Shown here: piece after piece, positions 1-9,307 of the stretch
Numbering within the stretch: position 1 is the stretch's first letter
Layout: each line of letters opens with the position of its first letter
NCBI RefSeq assembly: GCF_039542345.1
Contig: NZ_BAABHY010000003.1
Span: forward strand, 1-64,000
Reading direction: 5' to 3'
DNA: 64,000 nt
From: Orbus sasakiae
GTDB lineage: Bacteria > Pseudomonadota > Gammaproteobacteria > Enterobacterales > Orbaceae
Position numbers and translations under genes: made by a program
The notes under the pieces: generated by a model
The model's input: the letters and a program-made list of their open reading frames with translations, nothing else
Database searches by the model: none
What the model was told of the DNA's origin: nothing

Positions 1-953
1 CAGCTGCGCAAGGTAATTTGGATGCGATGAACAGTATTGGTTACATTTATGAAAATGGCTCTGGCGGTGAACCACCCAGATTATATATTTTTGATGAAAA
101 AGGCAAAAATATTGATCCTGATTTACCCTTTATTGAAGCAAAATATGCGGCTTATGAATTTGGATTGCCAGTCAAAACGTACCCAAGAGAAATTTATCCA
201 ATGAGTGAATACGGTCAAGGGGTTGAATCGGATGTCTCATTGGCCGTCAGTTGGTATCAAAAGGCAGCAGCTCAGGGGCATGCATTGGCACAAACTAATC
301 TGGCCTATTTTTACTTAATGGGGATTGCTGTTGATAAAGATGAGCAGCAGGCTTTTACACTTTACCAACGTGCGGCAGAGCAAGATTTTGCACCAGCATT
401 AAGATCATTAGCGTTTATGTATATGCAAGGGTTAGGGACCAAGCAAGACATTCCTAAAGCATTTGCAGCCCTAGAACAAGCATACCGTTTACAGCCAGAT
501 AATAATATGTGGAAAACTATACGAATGACAATGAAAAGACGCTATGGGCTTAAAACAACACTAACAGAGTATAATGAAATTTTCCGTAATCAATTTGAAT
601 ATGAAGATTCTAGTAATGAAGATCATCTTATTGAACGCTTTAAATTTTTCAATAAAATTTATCAATTAGATTTCTCAAATGCAAACGGCCTCACAGCACT
701 GTTTGTTTGGACTAGGCCGACAGTAGGTATCTTATTGGGTGAGTCAGTCGGCGAAAACTCGATTTTTAAAGAACGTTATTTTATTAAGCGATCTATTCAA
801 GGATATTATATTACGATGCGATTTTTGAGTTACTACTATATGGGTGAAGAGCTTGATATTGAGCGAGCCCAATTATGGCGAAAATATGCAATTCAAATGG
901 GGGAAAGTCCCCATGAAAGTAATTGGCCGGATTATCCGCCTTTAACCGAGTAA
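1..953 (+). CDS. Sel1-repeat (SLR/TPR-like) protein, 5' end outside window
   Basis: The reading frame is open from the first bases (A-A-Q-G-N-L-D-A-M-N-S-I-G), which is already the middle of a Sel1 repeat, so the gene starts upstream; the TTG at 18 is not a credible start. Sel1 repeats of the A-x-x-G-x-x-x-A-x-x-x-L-x-x-x-Y/F type are visible around residues 70-150 (YQKAAAQGHALAQTNLAYFY, then a second unit YQRAAEQDFAPALRSLAFMY); the C-terminal half has no recognisable repeat. Sel1 proteins are protein-interaction scaffolds. It converges on the T6SS effector gene and shares a terminator with it. Sel1 proteins sometimes serve as T6SS immunity or accessory proteins, but nothing here proves that; the opposite strand argues mildly against it. 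Confidence 0.75.
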   Translation, partial: AAQGNLDAMNSIGYIYENGSGGEPPRLYIFDEKGKNIDPDLPFIEAKYAAYEFGLPVKTYPREIYPMSEYGQGVESDVSLAVSWYQKAAAQGHALAQTNLAYFYLMGIAVDKDEQQAFTLYQRAAEQDFAPALRSLAFMYMQGLGTKQDIPKAFAALEQAYRLQPDNNMWKTIRMTMKRRYGLKTTLTEYNEIFRNQFEYEDSSNEDHLIERFKFFNKIYQLDFSNANGLTALFVWTRPTVGILLGESVGENSIFKERYFIKRSIQGYYITMRFLSYYYMGEELDIERAQLWRKYAIQMGESPHESNWPDYPPLTE

Positions 954-957
954 AGTA

Positions 958-980
958 ATGGGCGCATAGCGCCCATTTTT
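958..980 (+). terminator. Rho-independent terminator after the Sel1 gene
   Basis: Perfect 8-bp stem ATGGGCGC / GCGCCCAT with a 3-nt ATA loop (958-976), followed directly by TTTTT on the + strand. It lies 5 bp after the Sel1 stop codon and 3 bp before the stop codon of the convergent effector gene. It lacks a T-run on the minus strand. Confidence 0.9.
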
Positions 981-982
981 AA

Positions 983-3900
983 TTAGTTTTCAAGCCATTG
1001 TGTTGCTTGGTTTTGTACGTGTAATAAAATCGATTCATGTTCTAGTTGGATTTTTTCAAGTGATTGTTTGCTGAGCTCTGATATATTAATACCTGTTTTT
1101 TCTTCAATAGCGGCTTTAAATACATCAATTTGATTAAAGGCCTCCGATTGATGGTGACTATTTGAGTATTTTTGCTCACCTTTATGAATACCAAGGGCAC
1201 TGTAACTTAACCATTTTTGGATATCATCATCGGCAAGCCAGTCATAAAGACATTCAATTACTAAGGCGACAATGCCGACGATGCCAGCCCAACGCAATAG
1301 CAAAACTCGTAAGGCAAAAAGGTTAAATGTTTTTTGAATTCCTTGGCTAATCACATAGTTTTTAGCCCCTTTTTCAAAAAAGATTCGAACCCATTCAAAA
1401 CGATAAGTTAGTCCATATAACATACTCAGGCTGCTTGATGTAAAATAGAGGGCTGAGGAGACTAGCCCAGTAAAGCCAGCAAGTAAATTACCGCTTTTAA
1501 AATGTTCAATGGCACCGCCAGCCATTTTTATTCCTGCAAAAAAACCCACTAAACCACTAAAAACGCCAAATGCCATTTTGGCATAGTTAAATGAGTTTGT
1601 GATGATGCCTTTATTAAATGCCCGAATGCTGTACGCTGTAAAATCGGATACTGCTGCGAGTAGAGTACTAGTGGCTACCATTTTTTCCATTAAAATATCT
1701 TGATCATTAGCAAATATTGATGTTTTTTTATTCATCACATGATCCCAATTATAGATTTCAAAAGCGCCGACTAAAAAGGCTAAGCGTGCACTGCGTAAAT
1801 GGATTTGTTTACGAGTAATTTTAGCCGTAGTGGCATCAGAAAAGATCATAAATGGAATATTCAATGCTTGTTTAAAGGTATGTTCAAGTTGAACTAATTG
1901 CTCGTTAAAACGACCATCCAGTAATTTTATTGCTGTGTTTAAATTATCGCGCAGCTTTTTGATTAAATACTTTGCTTGGGCAGGGTAAGCGGTTGACAGC
2001 AGTTTAAAGCCACCACCAGTATTGACGCCAGATGCAAAAGGCGCCTTAAAGGTAATCCATGCATCCATCAATTGGTACTTTGCATGAGCATATAAGACAC
2101 CCGTTTTCCAGACTACCCCCGATATGGCTAAGGCGGCCACTTCAGCAATCATCGCACCTAAACTGTATAATCCATCTTTGATTGGTTCACAACGTGAAAT
2201 TAGCTTATCATACAATTTTAATGTTTGATTTTTAAAAAAACCAACACTGTTATAGTTACTGAGCAATTTAATCATGAATTTTTTTTGCCCAAAGCTGGTA
2301 TTCAGCGTAACCGTAGTTAATCCCTCTATTTTTTGCAGGCGCTGTAACTCCGTAATATATTCTAACATTAACGTTGCTGTGCGGAAGTTTGTTGTAATAA
2401 ACGATAGCTTTTTAATTGTTATTTGTTGCAGTATGCTTAAGCTATACTCTATTTTTTTATTATTTTCAACTTGAGCAAATAGTTCTTTCAGTATTTTTAA
2501 TGCATTTTCATGATCATAAAGTAATGCTCGCAATCCTATCACCCAAAATTTATTGCGAATATGGAGTTTTTGTTCAACATCGAGATCTTTTAATTGTTCA
2601 AGATCATACAGCTTATCAATAAATGCTCGCCCCTCCTCTGAGCTTTCCAAACCGTGTAAGACTTTGTTCACTAATGTATGAAAATATACGCCATTTAGAT
2701 CAATTTTTGTCAATGCTTCAATATCTTCATCTTCAATTTCTTCTTGTTCTAGTGCACCTTGTAATTCTTGTTCAATCTTTGTTTTGTATGTTTGCCACAG
2801 AGCATGATCATCATCAATTTTAATATGATTTTCAAAAGAGAGATCATTAATCGTATCAAGGTAATGGCTGTTTTGTAACCATTGTGTTAAGAGTTTTGCT
2901 CGTTTTTCAGCAATGTTTGTTGTGGCATTATTTAGCTGTATTACAATCGCATCAAATTCTCCTGAATCAAGGCGTGAAGTGTATTTTTCAAGTTCTTTAT
3001 CGACTTCTTTCTCAAACTGTTGGCTATATTCTTTAGTTTTTGAAGCGTATTCATCAACCAATTTTTGATAAAATTGATGTAATGTTTGAGCTGTGGATTT
3101 AATTTCATTATGTGACGCATCCTTTTCAAATGATGTATATTTTATGACTTGCTCATAAATACTGCCGATATAATAGCCTTTAGCTGGCATCCTAGGATCG
3201 TGGATCTCATAGATGTAATCTGTATCCTGCTTATATTTTAAGTAATTCATAAAACGTGCATAATATTTATGCCCGTACGGTTTACCGTAAAAGTGCTCTT
3301 TTACTAGTAAAATATAAGATTTTACAAGACCATAAAATTCGCGTTTGATCGGTGGTGTAAAATCAATATTTGTATCAATTCCCTGGTTTTTAGCCCTTTC
3401 TTCAATATCAAGATTGAAGTATTCTTGCAAAATTGGACTGTGTTTATATTTTTCAAGTTCATTATATAAAGCCGGATCTTTTTTATACATTAATGAATTA
3501 AGAATTTTGGTTTTATAATCCTGTGTATCAGGATTTAATGATTGACTTAAGATAAGATACAGATCATCTTTATATGGTGCGATATCAAAGTCTTTTTTAG
3601 CTACTTTAGATTCGGCTAATGCTCTAATTTTAGCCATATATTGTTTAACATCACATTCCATTTTAGCTTCTTTATGGAATTGCCCTAAATGCCCATGGAT
3701 ATCGTTATAGTAATTATTTAGATCCTCTGCAACGCCTAAGGCATCTTCTATCGCTAAAAGCATTGGAAAAGCTTGGCTATTATAATTTTTCATATTTTTA
3801 AATAAAGTATGAATATGTGTATTTTGTATCTCTTTTAGTATTGGCTTAGTATCTGTACCTGGGGCCGTCATGATTTGACCTAAATTAAATGGCGCCCACG

Positions 3901-4738
3901 ATTGATGTGTTGTATTAAGTACTAAATATTTTTCTTGGAGTTTTAGATTGCGTTGATAGTTATCAACAGTAACACCTACCATGGTTCGAGATGTTTTGAT
4001 ATTTTGTTGCTCTAAAAGTCTACGACCAGGTTTTTGGGCTGCGCCGTATTTTGTATCGTGATAAACACCATTTTCTTGGTCATCTGATAACTGTTTTTCA
4101 AAAATAAAATCAAAATCAAAGTCTAAAATTTGGCTTAGTGTTTGTTCAGTTGCTACGGTTGTACTTGGCTGCTGTTGTCGATTTAGCCATGCTTGAATGT
4201 CTATTTCCTGCATTCGAGGTAATGGCGACTTGCGGTATTCTTGCATGGCCTCTACTGTCCATGGAAATTCACTATATGCAATATAAACTTTACTGTAGCG
4301 TGATGGATTTGCAATAGTAATAAATGAATTCAATGATGGATTTTGTTGTAAATTTGGGCAGCCAAAAGCTTCATCATTCTGCTCAGCCGGTTTCACTGAT
4401 GCTAGTGATGTCTGTTTTACAAACCGTCCTTTCTCATCGATGCTGTAAATTAGCCAATGTTTATTTTCTAACTCTATTTTTATATCCTCGGGTAAATCCT
4501 GACTAACAGATTCAGTATCTGAGGCTGATGGTAGATAAATATAGATATATCCAGCTCTTACGCGTCTAACGTGATATTGATAATCTTCATTTAATGGGAC
4601 ACTTGTTACACCAGCTAGGGTTGCCCAAGATGGACGACTTTTATTGAGGTAAGTTGGTATAACGGTATAACGAGCTGGAAATATTGCCAGTCCTTCAGTG
4701 TGACAATTGCAGGTGACTAATTTATCTTTATTACTCAT
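983..4738 (-). CDS. T6SS effector, VasX/BTH_I2691-like, probably pore-forming
   Basis: 1251-residue protein. The N-terminus (C-N-C-H-T-E-G-L-A-I-F-P-A-R-Y, then W-A-T-L-A and R-R-V-R-A-G-Y-I-Y-I-Y) matches the conserved start of the VasX N-terminal region / BTH_I2691 family of T6SS cargo. The middle (about residues 150-850) is charged, helical and unrecognised. The last third has hydrophobic stretches at roughly 860-885, 1045-1110 and 1140-1168, which fits an effector that inserts into the target membrane as VasX does. It lies directly after the DUF4123 adaptor gene (12-bp gap) and vgrG, the standard order for adaptor-loaded VgrG cargo. No immunity gene is visible on the same strand downstream. 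It is more AT-rich than vgrG, suggesting a separately acquired cargo. Effector class is well supported; the mode of killing is inferred. Confidence 0.8.
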   Translation of the reverse strand: MSNKDKLVTCNCHTEGLAIFPARYTVIPTYLNKSRPSWATLAGVTSVPLNEDYQYHVRRVRAGYIYIYLPSASDTESVSQDLPEDIKIELENKHWLIYSIDEKGRFVKQTSLASVKPAEQNDEAFGCPNLQQNPSLNSFITIANPSRYSKVYIAYSEFPWTVEAMQEYRKSPLPRMQEIDIQAWLNRQQQPSTTVATEQTLSQILDFDFDFIFEKQLSDDQENGVYHDTKYGAAQKPGRRLLEQQNIKTSRTMVGVTVDNYQRNLKLQEKYLVLNTTHQSWAPFNLGQIMTAPGTDTKPILKEIQNTHIHTLFKNMKNYNSQAFPMLLAIEDALGVAEDLNNYYNDIHGHLGQFHKEAKMECDVKQYMAKIRALAESKVAKKDFDIAPYKDDLYLILSQSLNPDTQDYKTKILNSLMYKKDPALYNELEKYKHSPILQEYFNLDIEERAKNQGIDTNIDFTPPIKREFYGLVKSYILLVKEHFYGKPYGHKYYARFMNYLKYKQDTDYIYEIHDPRMPAKGYYIGSIYEQVIKYTSFEKDASHNEIKSTAQTLHQFYQKLVDEYASKTKEYSQQFEKEVDKELEKYTSRLDSGEFDAIVIQLNNATTNIAEKRAKLLTQWLQNSHYLDTINDLSFENHIKIDDDHALWQTYKTKIEQELQGALEQEEIEDEDIEALTKIDLNGVYFHTLVNKVLHGLESSEEGRAFIDKLYDLEQLKDLDVEQKLHIRNKFWVIGLRALLYDHENALKILKELFAQVENNKKIEYSLSILQQITIKKLSFITTNFRTATLMLEYITELQRLQKIEGLTTVTLNTSFGQKKFMIKLLSNYNSVGFFKNQTLKLYDKLISRCEPIKDGLYSLGAMIAEVAALAISGVVWKTGVLYAHAKYQLMDAWITFKAPFASGVNTGGGFKLLSTAYPAQAKYLIKKLRDNLNTAIKLLDGRFNEQLVQLEHTFKQALNIPFMIFSDATTAKITRKQIHLRSARLAFLVGAFEIYNWDHVMNKKTSIFANDQDILMEKMVATSTLLAAVSDFTAYSIRAFNKGIITNSFNYAKMAFGVFSGLVGFFAGIKMAGGAIEHFKSGNLLAGFTGLVSSALYFTSSSLSMLYGLTYRFEWVRIFFEKGAKNYVISQGIQKTFNLFALRVLLLRWAGIVGIVALVIECLYDWLADDDIQKWLSYSALGIHKGEQKYSNSHHQSEAFNQIDVFKAAIEEKTGINISELSKQSLEKIQLEHESILLHVQNQATQWLEN

Positions 4739-4750
4739 TCCTTTTTCCTT

Positions 4751-5701
4751 TTATAATGCTTGCCAGTCTTTATTAGTGAGTATTTGTAACTTATCTATAA
4801 GCGTATAATATTGCTGGCTATTTGATAATTTTTGAATTGTAGATTGTATTTTAGGGTGCATATCAAAATTATCGCCCAATTTTAAGGCCAGTTTAGCCCA
4901 CTCTATCATTAATGACTCATCATCAATTTTTTTATCCATTAAGCGTTGTAGGCATGGCATTATTTTCTGTAATGACTTAAGTTCATCGATAGTTTGCGTT
5001 GGATGTATAATTTTTTGGCTATGAATAATTTGGTTGTTAATACCAATATAACGTAACTGCTGTAATTGTTGATTTGTTAGCGCTAATTGACCAGATAAAA
5101 CTGGCATTGATGGTATTTTGGGCGAGTGAATGTTGAACGTTGAATCGTGATTTAGTATTACCCAATGGTCTATTTGGCCGAATAATCTTTGCTGCTGTGG
5201 TTGAGTAAGTAAAAACCGTAATTGTGACAAAACAGTAGGGTCATAAAACCGTAAAAAATAGGTTTTGTCATTAGTCCCTTTTTGTATAGCTAGTTTTGCT
5301 AAACCCGACGCGATTTTTGACGTACTAAGTTTGGTGAATAACCATGCACTATAATGTTGCCCATTACCTGAACGTTGGTAACTTGGGGTTGATTGCATTA
5401 ATGCTTTACTCACAATATAGCTAAGTACATCAATTTCATATTGTATTGCTAAGTTTAGCTCAAGTAATAATGGCCTTTTGGCGGCTAAAATAGCCGCATG
5501 CATAATGGGAATTTGTTGTATTCGGCCTAATTTATCAAAATAATCGATAATGGGGTTATTGATTATCGATAAAAAGGGGTCAAGTATGATTAAACAGCGG
5601 TTTGCATAGTCTTGCGATAATGCAACAAGCTGCCCGCAAAGATCTATTGCATTTGCAGGTAGCTGGCTAATGTCGATCTTTGGTTGTTGGCTATCTAACA
5701 T
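4751..5701 (-). CDS. DUF4123 T6SS effector adaptor/chaperone (Tap/TEC-like)
   Basis: About 316 residues. The N-terminal half (C-L-I-I-L-D-P-F near residue 40, S-A-W-L-F-T-K-L near 125, L-R-F-Y-D-P-T-V-L near 155) is the DUF4123 pattern of adaptors that load a specific effector onto the VgrG tip. The family acts in the producing cell's cytoplasm and is usually encoded between vgrG and effector, as here. I chose ATG 5701 over the upstream TTG at 5707 because GAGG lies 7 nt before it. The gene begins 12 bp after the vgrG stop codon and is followed 12 bp later by the effector, so the three are very likely co-transcribed. Confidence 0.85.
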   Translation of the reverse strand: MLDSQQPKIDISQLPANAIDLCGQLVALSQDYANRCLIILDPFLSIINNPIIDYFDKLGRIQQIPIMHAAILAAKRPLLLELNLAIQYEIDVLSYIVSKALMQSTPSYQRSGNGQHYSAWLFTKLSTSKIASGLAKLAIQKGTNDKTYFLRFYDPTVLSQLRFLLTQPQQQRLFGQIDHWVILNHDSTFNIHSPKIPSMPVLSGQLALTNQQLQQLRYIGINNQIIHSQKIIHPTQTIDELKSLQKIMPCLQRLMDKKIDDESLMIEWAKLALKLGDNFDMHPKIQSTIQKLSNSQQYYTLIDKLQILTNKDWQAL

Positions 5702-5713
5702 CACCAAACCTCA

Positions 5714-8101
5714 CTAATCGAGCGACACGATGGCATGTTGTTTTTGTACTTGATCACTCATTGTTCGTTGACAATGTAACTCACCCGGTAGATTGGTTGA
5801 GGCCGCCATATTTGCTGGTGGCATTTTTTGCATTGCGGCACATTTTAGCGAGATATTTGATGCGGTGCCCAGTTCAATCCCTGATGGTGTGATCTTGATG
5901 TAAGCACCACCACTGGTGAGTGTAATCTCCTGTGGTGCAGTGATAGTGACATTACCATCAACACTATCAATGGTCATATCTTGTTTGGCGGCAAGATCCA
6001 TGGCGGCATTTTGTGCCTGAATCTCAACCTTACCTTGGTTAGCAAACAGCTTCATACCTTGTGAATGGGCAAATACACTCACCGCATCACTGGCGGCCAG
6101 TGTCAGGTTTTTAGCACTGTTAATGTCTGTGTTACCCGCTGAGGTGGTGGTTAAGGTATTGCTGGATGATAGCTGAATGGTCTCATCACTGGTTAACGCA
6201 ATGCCCTCTGGTGCATACGCTAGTATGCCCGATTGGGTTAACTGCGTTAGTGCATCTTTGAGTTGCTGTTGTGAATCGGTATCAGCCGGATGCGCCTGGG
6301 CATTATTCGCTGCATTTTGTAATGCCTTGGCAATCGATAATGCATTTTCAAGCTGGGTAATAGCCCCTTGCATGTCGAGCTGCTGACCCTGTGCTTTCGG
6401 CTCGGTTTGGGCAGTTAAGTATAGCCCTTTGTTGGCCGCAATCGCGCCCCACTCATCGGTGCGTAGCTCAAAACCCTGACCGCGGTTTTCTTTATTTTGG
6501 TCAACCAAGTGACCCATGTTAAGCTGGGTTTTACCATACTCTGTCGCCAGTTTGATGTGCTCTTGACCACGCTGGTCATCCATGCGCAGTTTGTTGTTAG
6601 CCGGCGTACGAATCACATTGCGGTGTTTATTGGCCGTCGTCACGTGGTCGGGATGTGTGCTGTCATGCATCGCATGGGCAATATAAGGCCTGTCCGGGTT
6701 ACCATCAGTAAACGCTATCGCCACTTCAGTGCCATCAATTAATGGGAAGTGGAAACCATAAGTATCACCGGCATACGGCTTAGCCAGTCTCACCCATAAG
6801 CTCTCTTCACCACTGCGCCAGGTTTTTAAATCAAAGTCGAACTTAACCCGGTAGCGACCCATCGTGTCAATGTAACCATAGGTGTCATTATCCGGACTGG
6901 TGACGCGCGCTGGCAGTGTCCCGCCAATTTGTGGCCAGTCAATCGGCAGGGGTCGGTAGGGCTTTAACACATCATACGGTATCGCCGTAAACGCCAGCTC
7001 ATAAGCCGCGCTGCGGTCACCGTGGCTTTGCGTACTTAAAATCATAATGCCTTCGCTCATCCCACCAAGCGGACTGCCGTCAATCACAATCCGTTGACCC
7101 GGCGCTAAGCGGTAGTCATTACACTTACCCCGGATTATCACTTTTTCACTGATGTGCTGTTGGTGGCGAATTGTGGCATACCAATGACCACTTTCAACCG
7201 ACTCACCATCACCTTTGGCTTTGTAGTGCTCGCCATACCGGTAATCGGTGCCGACGGTGGTGCTGTCTTTCGGCTCGGTATTGACTAAACCATAACGGTC
7301 AGCCTCTGCATCTCGGTAGTTGTAGTCATTGACCATCACCTGACGCGTCACCGTTTTACCGGTTAACTGTAAATCCCACACACTGTGGCGGCTGTTATCA
7401 CCCATGCCACTGGGCGTTTTATACACAATATGCCCAGCATTGGCCAGACCTTGTTCATAATCACTCAGGACCAACACATCGCAGTGATGCTCGGCGTGGC
7501 TTTCAAAGCGCAGCCATATTCCCACATCAGCAAGTAAACGCTGCACAAAGGCTAAATCACTCTCTTGCCACTGCGTGATAAACTCCCTTGCCGGGTAGGT
7601 CTCTTTAAGCTCTAAACGGTAATCCACACCGGTAAAGCCATGGCGGCGTAACACCGACTCCACCACACTGACCACACTTTGGTTTTGGTAAATCGCACTG
7701 GTGCAGTCGTTAGCAAGCAGCGCCAAACGTGGTGCAAGCACCACCCGATAATGCGCTTCGTCTTTGTTCACCGATAACTGACTGAATTCCGTCACCACCC
7801 CGTATAATGTGCGAGGCATGGCCGGCGTATCGAGTGAGCTGATATGCCGCAGCATGTCACTGACACTGTGTGGTTTAAAGGAGAAAGAGGCGGGTTGGGT
7901 TAATACAGAACTGACCCGAATATGCTTATCCAAACTGGTGAACGTCACCTCATAACGCCATGGCTTATCAAGCTGCTCATTAGCTTTCACTGATATTACT
8001 GAGATCTGAGAATGCACTGCCAGTTGATCGAATGAGAGTTGATATCGGTTATGTTCTATTTGATTTACCAATGCGTTAAGGCTTGCCGTCACCTGATTCA
8101 T
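5714..8101 (-). CDS. vgrG: T6SS spike protein VgrG (VgrG-DUF2345)
   Basis: About 795 residues. The N-terminal part has the gp27-like hub; the OB-fold/gp5 part follows (Y-G-Y-I-D-T-M-G-R-Y-R-V-K-F, W-V-R-L-A-K-P-Y-A-G, and P-L-I-D-G-T-E-V-A-I-A-F-T-D-G-N-P-D-R-P around residues 400-480). The C-terminal third is a DUF2345-type beta-helix needle. The protein ends in a tail with C-A-A-M and H-C-Q-R where an effector or PAAR could attach. The start at 8101 is preferred over ATG 8110 because AAGGA lies 8 nt before 8101 but overlaps the upstream ATG region. First gene of the vgrG-adaptor-effector unit. The central part is visibly more GC-rich than the two genes after it. No tssA-M core genes lie in the window, so this is an orphan cargo island. 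Confidence 0.95.
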   Translation of the reverse strand: MNQVTASLNALVNQIEHNRYQLSFDQLAVHSQISVISVKANEQLDKPWRYEVTFTSLDKHIRVSSVLTQPASFSFKPHSVSDMLRHISSLDTPAMPRTLYGVVTEFSQLSVNKDEAHYRVVLAPRLALLANDCTSAIYQNQSVVSVVESVLRRHGFTGVDYRLELKETYPAREFITQWQESDLAFVQRLLADVGIWLRFESHAEHHCDVLVLSDYEQGLANAGHIVYKTPSGMGDNSRHSVWDLQLTGKTVTRQVMVNDYNYRDAEADRYGLVNTEPKDSTTVGTDYRYGEHYKAKGDGESVESGHWYATIRHQQHISEKVIIRGKCNDYRLAPGQRIVIDGSPLGGMSEGIMILSTQSHGDRSAAYELAFTAIPYDVLKPYRPLPIDWPQIGGTLPARVTSPDNDTYGYIDTMGRYRVKFDFDLKTWRSGEESLWVRLAKPYAGDTYGFHFPLIDGTEVAIAFTDGNPDRPYIAHAMHDSTHPDHVTTANKHRNVIRTPANNKLRMDDQRGQEHIKLATEYGKTQLNMGHLVDQNKENRGQGFELRTDEWGAIAANKGLYLTAQTEPKAQGQQLDMQGAITQLENALSIAKALQNAANNAQAHPADTDSQQQLKDALTQLTQSGILAYAPEGIALTSDETIQLSSSNTLTTTSAGNTDINSAKNLTLAASDAVSVFAHSQGMKLFANQGKVEIQAQNAAMDLAAKQDMTIDSVDGNVTITAPQEITLTSGGAYIKITPSGIELGTASNISLKCAAMQKMPPANMAASTNLPGELHCQRTMSDQVQKQHAIVSLD

Positions 8102-8482
8102 CGTATCCATCCTTAATTTTTGATTCTTATTTTAATTATTTTTAGCTTGTAAAGATAAGCGAATTCGATTCATTAAAATACGTGTTTTTAATCGATTTAT
8201 CAACGATTTCTTGATGTTTTCTTTACAAATTTTCAGTATCAATCGGTTCGTGAAAGGGATGTTCATTCGACAAAAATAGTCGTATCAAATAAAAGAATAA
8301 AAAATTGAATAACTTAAGAAAGAATATGTGATGATTAGATCGAAATGATTGCGGGCTATAGCGCCCGCAACGTTTGGAAAGGATAAACATGCTTTGTTTA
8401 TTTTTTTGACCACTTTAGCATTATTTAAAGTCGCCAAGTTTTTACACTATAATTGCCTAATATGACAATAATTTAACGAAAA
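8102..8482. other. Intergenic region between vgrG and trpA with two hairpins
   Basis: No gene seen. It holds the upstream region of vgrG and the 3' side of trpA. A GC-rich hairpin (TTGCGGGC / GCCCGCAA, 8349-8370, 6-nt loop) could end or stabilise the trp transcript, although no T-run follows on either strand. A second, AT-rich hairpin (ATAAACA / TGTTTAT, 8383-8401) is followed by a T-run on the + strand, where no upstream gene is present. Confidence 0.5.
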
Positions 8483-9307
8483 TTATAATGTTGTTGCGGC
8501 TTTCATACTTTTCACAAATTCCGTTAATTGGGCTAACATCAATGTCGGGTTGTCCTGATAGTGTTCGATGATTTTAACGGTTGCCGAACCTGCAATCGCA
8601 CCTGCGGCACCCGCCTTAATGACCTCTGTGACTTGCTGTGGTGTTGAGATACCAAAACCTTGAATGGCCGGTGGTGCGGCCGCATGTTTGAGTTTGGTGA
8701 GTAAGTGACTTAATGGTTTATTTGCTTTGTTTTCTGTGCCGGTTACTCCCGCTCGTGATACTAAATAGGTATAACCTTGGCCATTGGCTGCAATACCCTC
8801 TATTACCTGATCATCCGCATTTGGTGGACAGATAAAAATGGGATCAATGCCATGTTTTAACGCTGCGGCTTTAAATGGTGCTGATTCGCTAAGCGGCACG
8901 TCTGCGACCAGTACCGAATCTACACCGGCTGCTGCGCAGCGGGCATAAAAATGGTCAATTCCACCCTTGAAGACTAAATTAGCATATACTAATAAGCCAA
9001 TCGGAATCGTCGGATGCTTTTCGCGAATTTGTGTCAAAATTTCAAAGCATGTTGCGACATTAATGCCACCGGCAAAGGCTCGTAAATTAGCGTCTTGGAT
9101 TGTTGGTCCATCAGCCAGTGGATCTGAAAACGGTATACCGAGTTCTAATGCGTCAGCACCCGCTGTAACGAGGGTGTCAATAATGCTGAGTGATAATGCA
9201 GGTGTCGGATCTCCGATAGCAACAAAGGGGACAAATGCACCTCGCTGTTGCTTAGCCAATGCCGCAAATAACGCATTATAACGATTGTGATGATTTAATG
9301 GGTTCAT
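8483..9307 (-). CDS. trpA: Tryptophan synthase alpha chain
   Basis: 274 residues, full length and close to the E. coli protein. It cleaves indole-3-glycerol phosphate to indole and glyceraldehyde 3-phosphate and channels indole to TrpB. Visible landmarks: A-L-E-L-G-I-P-F-S-D-P-L-A-D-G-P (catalytic Glu and Asp of the TIM barrel), I-F-I-C-P-P-N-A-D-D and G-F-G-I-S-T-P. The start codon overlaps the trpB stop by 4 bp (ATGA), so translation is probably coupled. Last gene of the trp operon. Confidence 0.98.
   Translation of the reverse strand: MNPLNHHNRYNALFAALAKQQRGAFVPFVAIGDPTPALSLSIIDTLVTAGADALELGIPFSDPLADGPTIQDANLRAFAGGINVATCFEILTQIREKHPTIPIGLLVYANLVFKGGIDHFYARCAAAGVDSVLVADVPLSESAPFKAAALKHGIDPIFICPPNADDQVIEGIAANGQGYTYLVSRAGVTGTENKANKPLSHLLTKLKHAAAPPAIQGFGISTPQQVTEVIKAGAAGAIAGSATVKIIEHYQDNPTLMLAQLTEFVKSMKAATTL

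Noticed and set aside
2274..2823. Three open frames on the + strand inside the effector gene
   Set aside because: They overlap a long real coding region on the other strand and have no family features.
8349..8370. GC-rich hairpin after trpA as a definite terminator
   Set aside because: The stem is perfect but no T-run follows on either strand, so it is only noted within the intergenic region.
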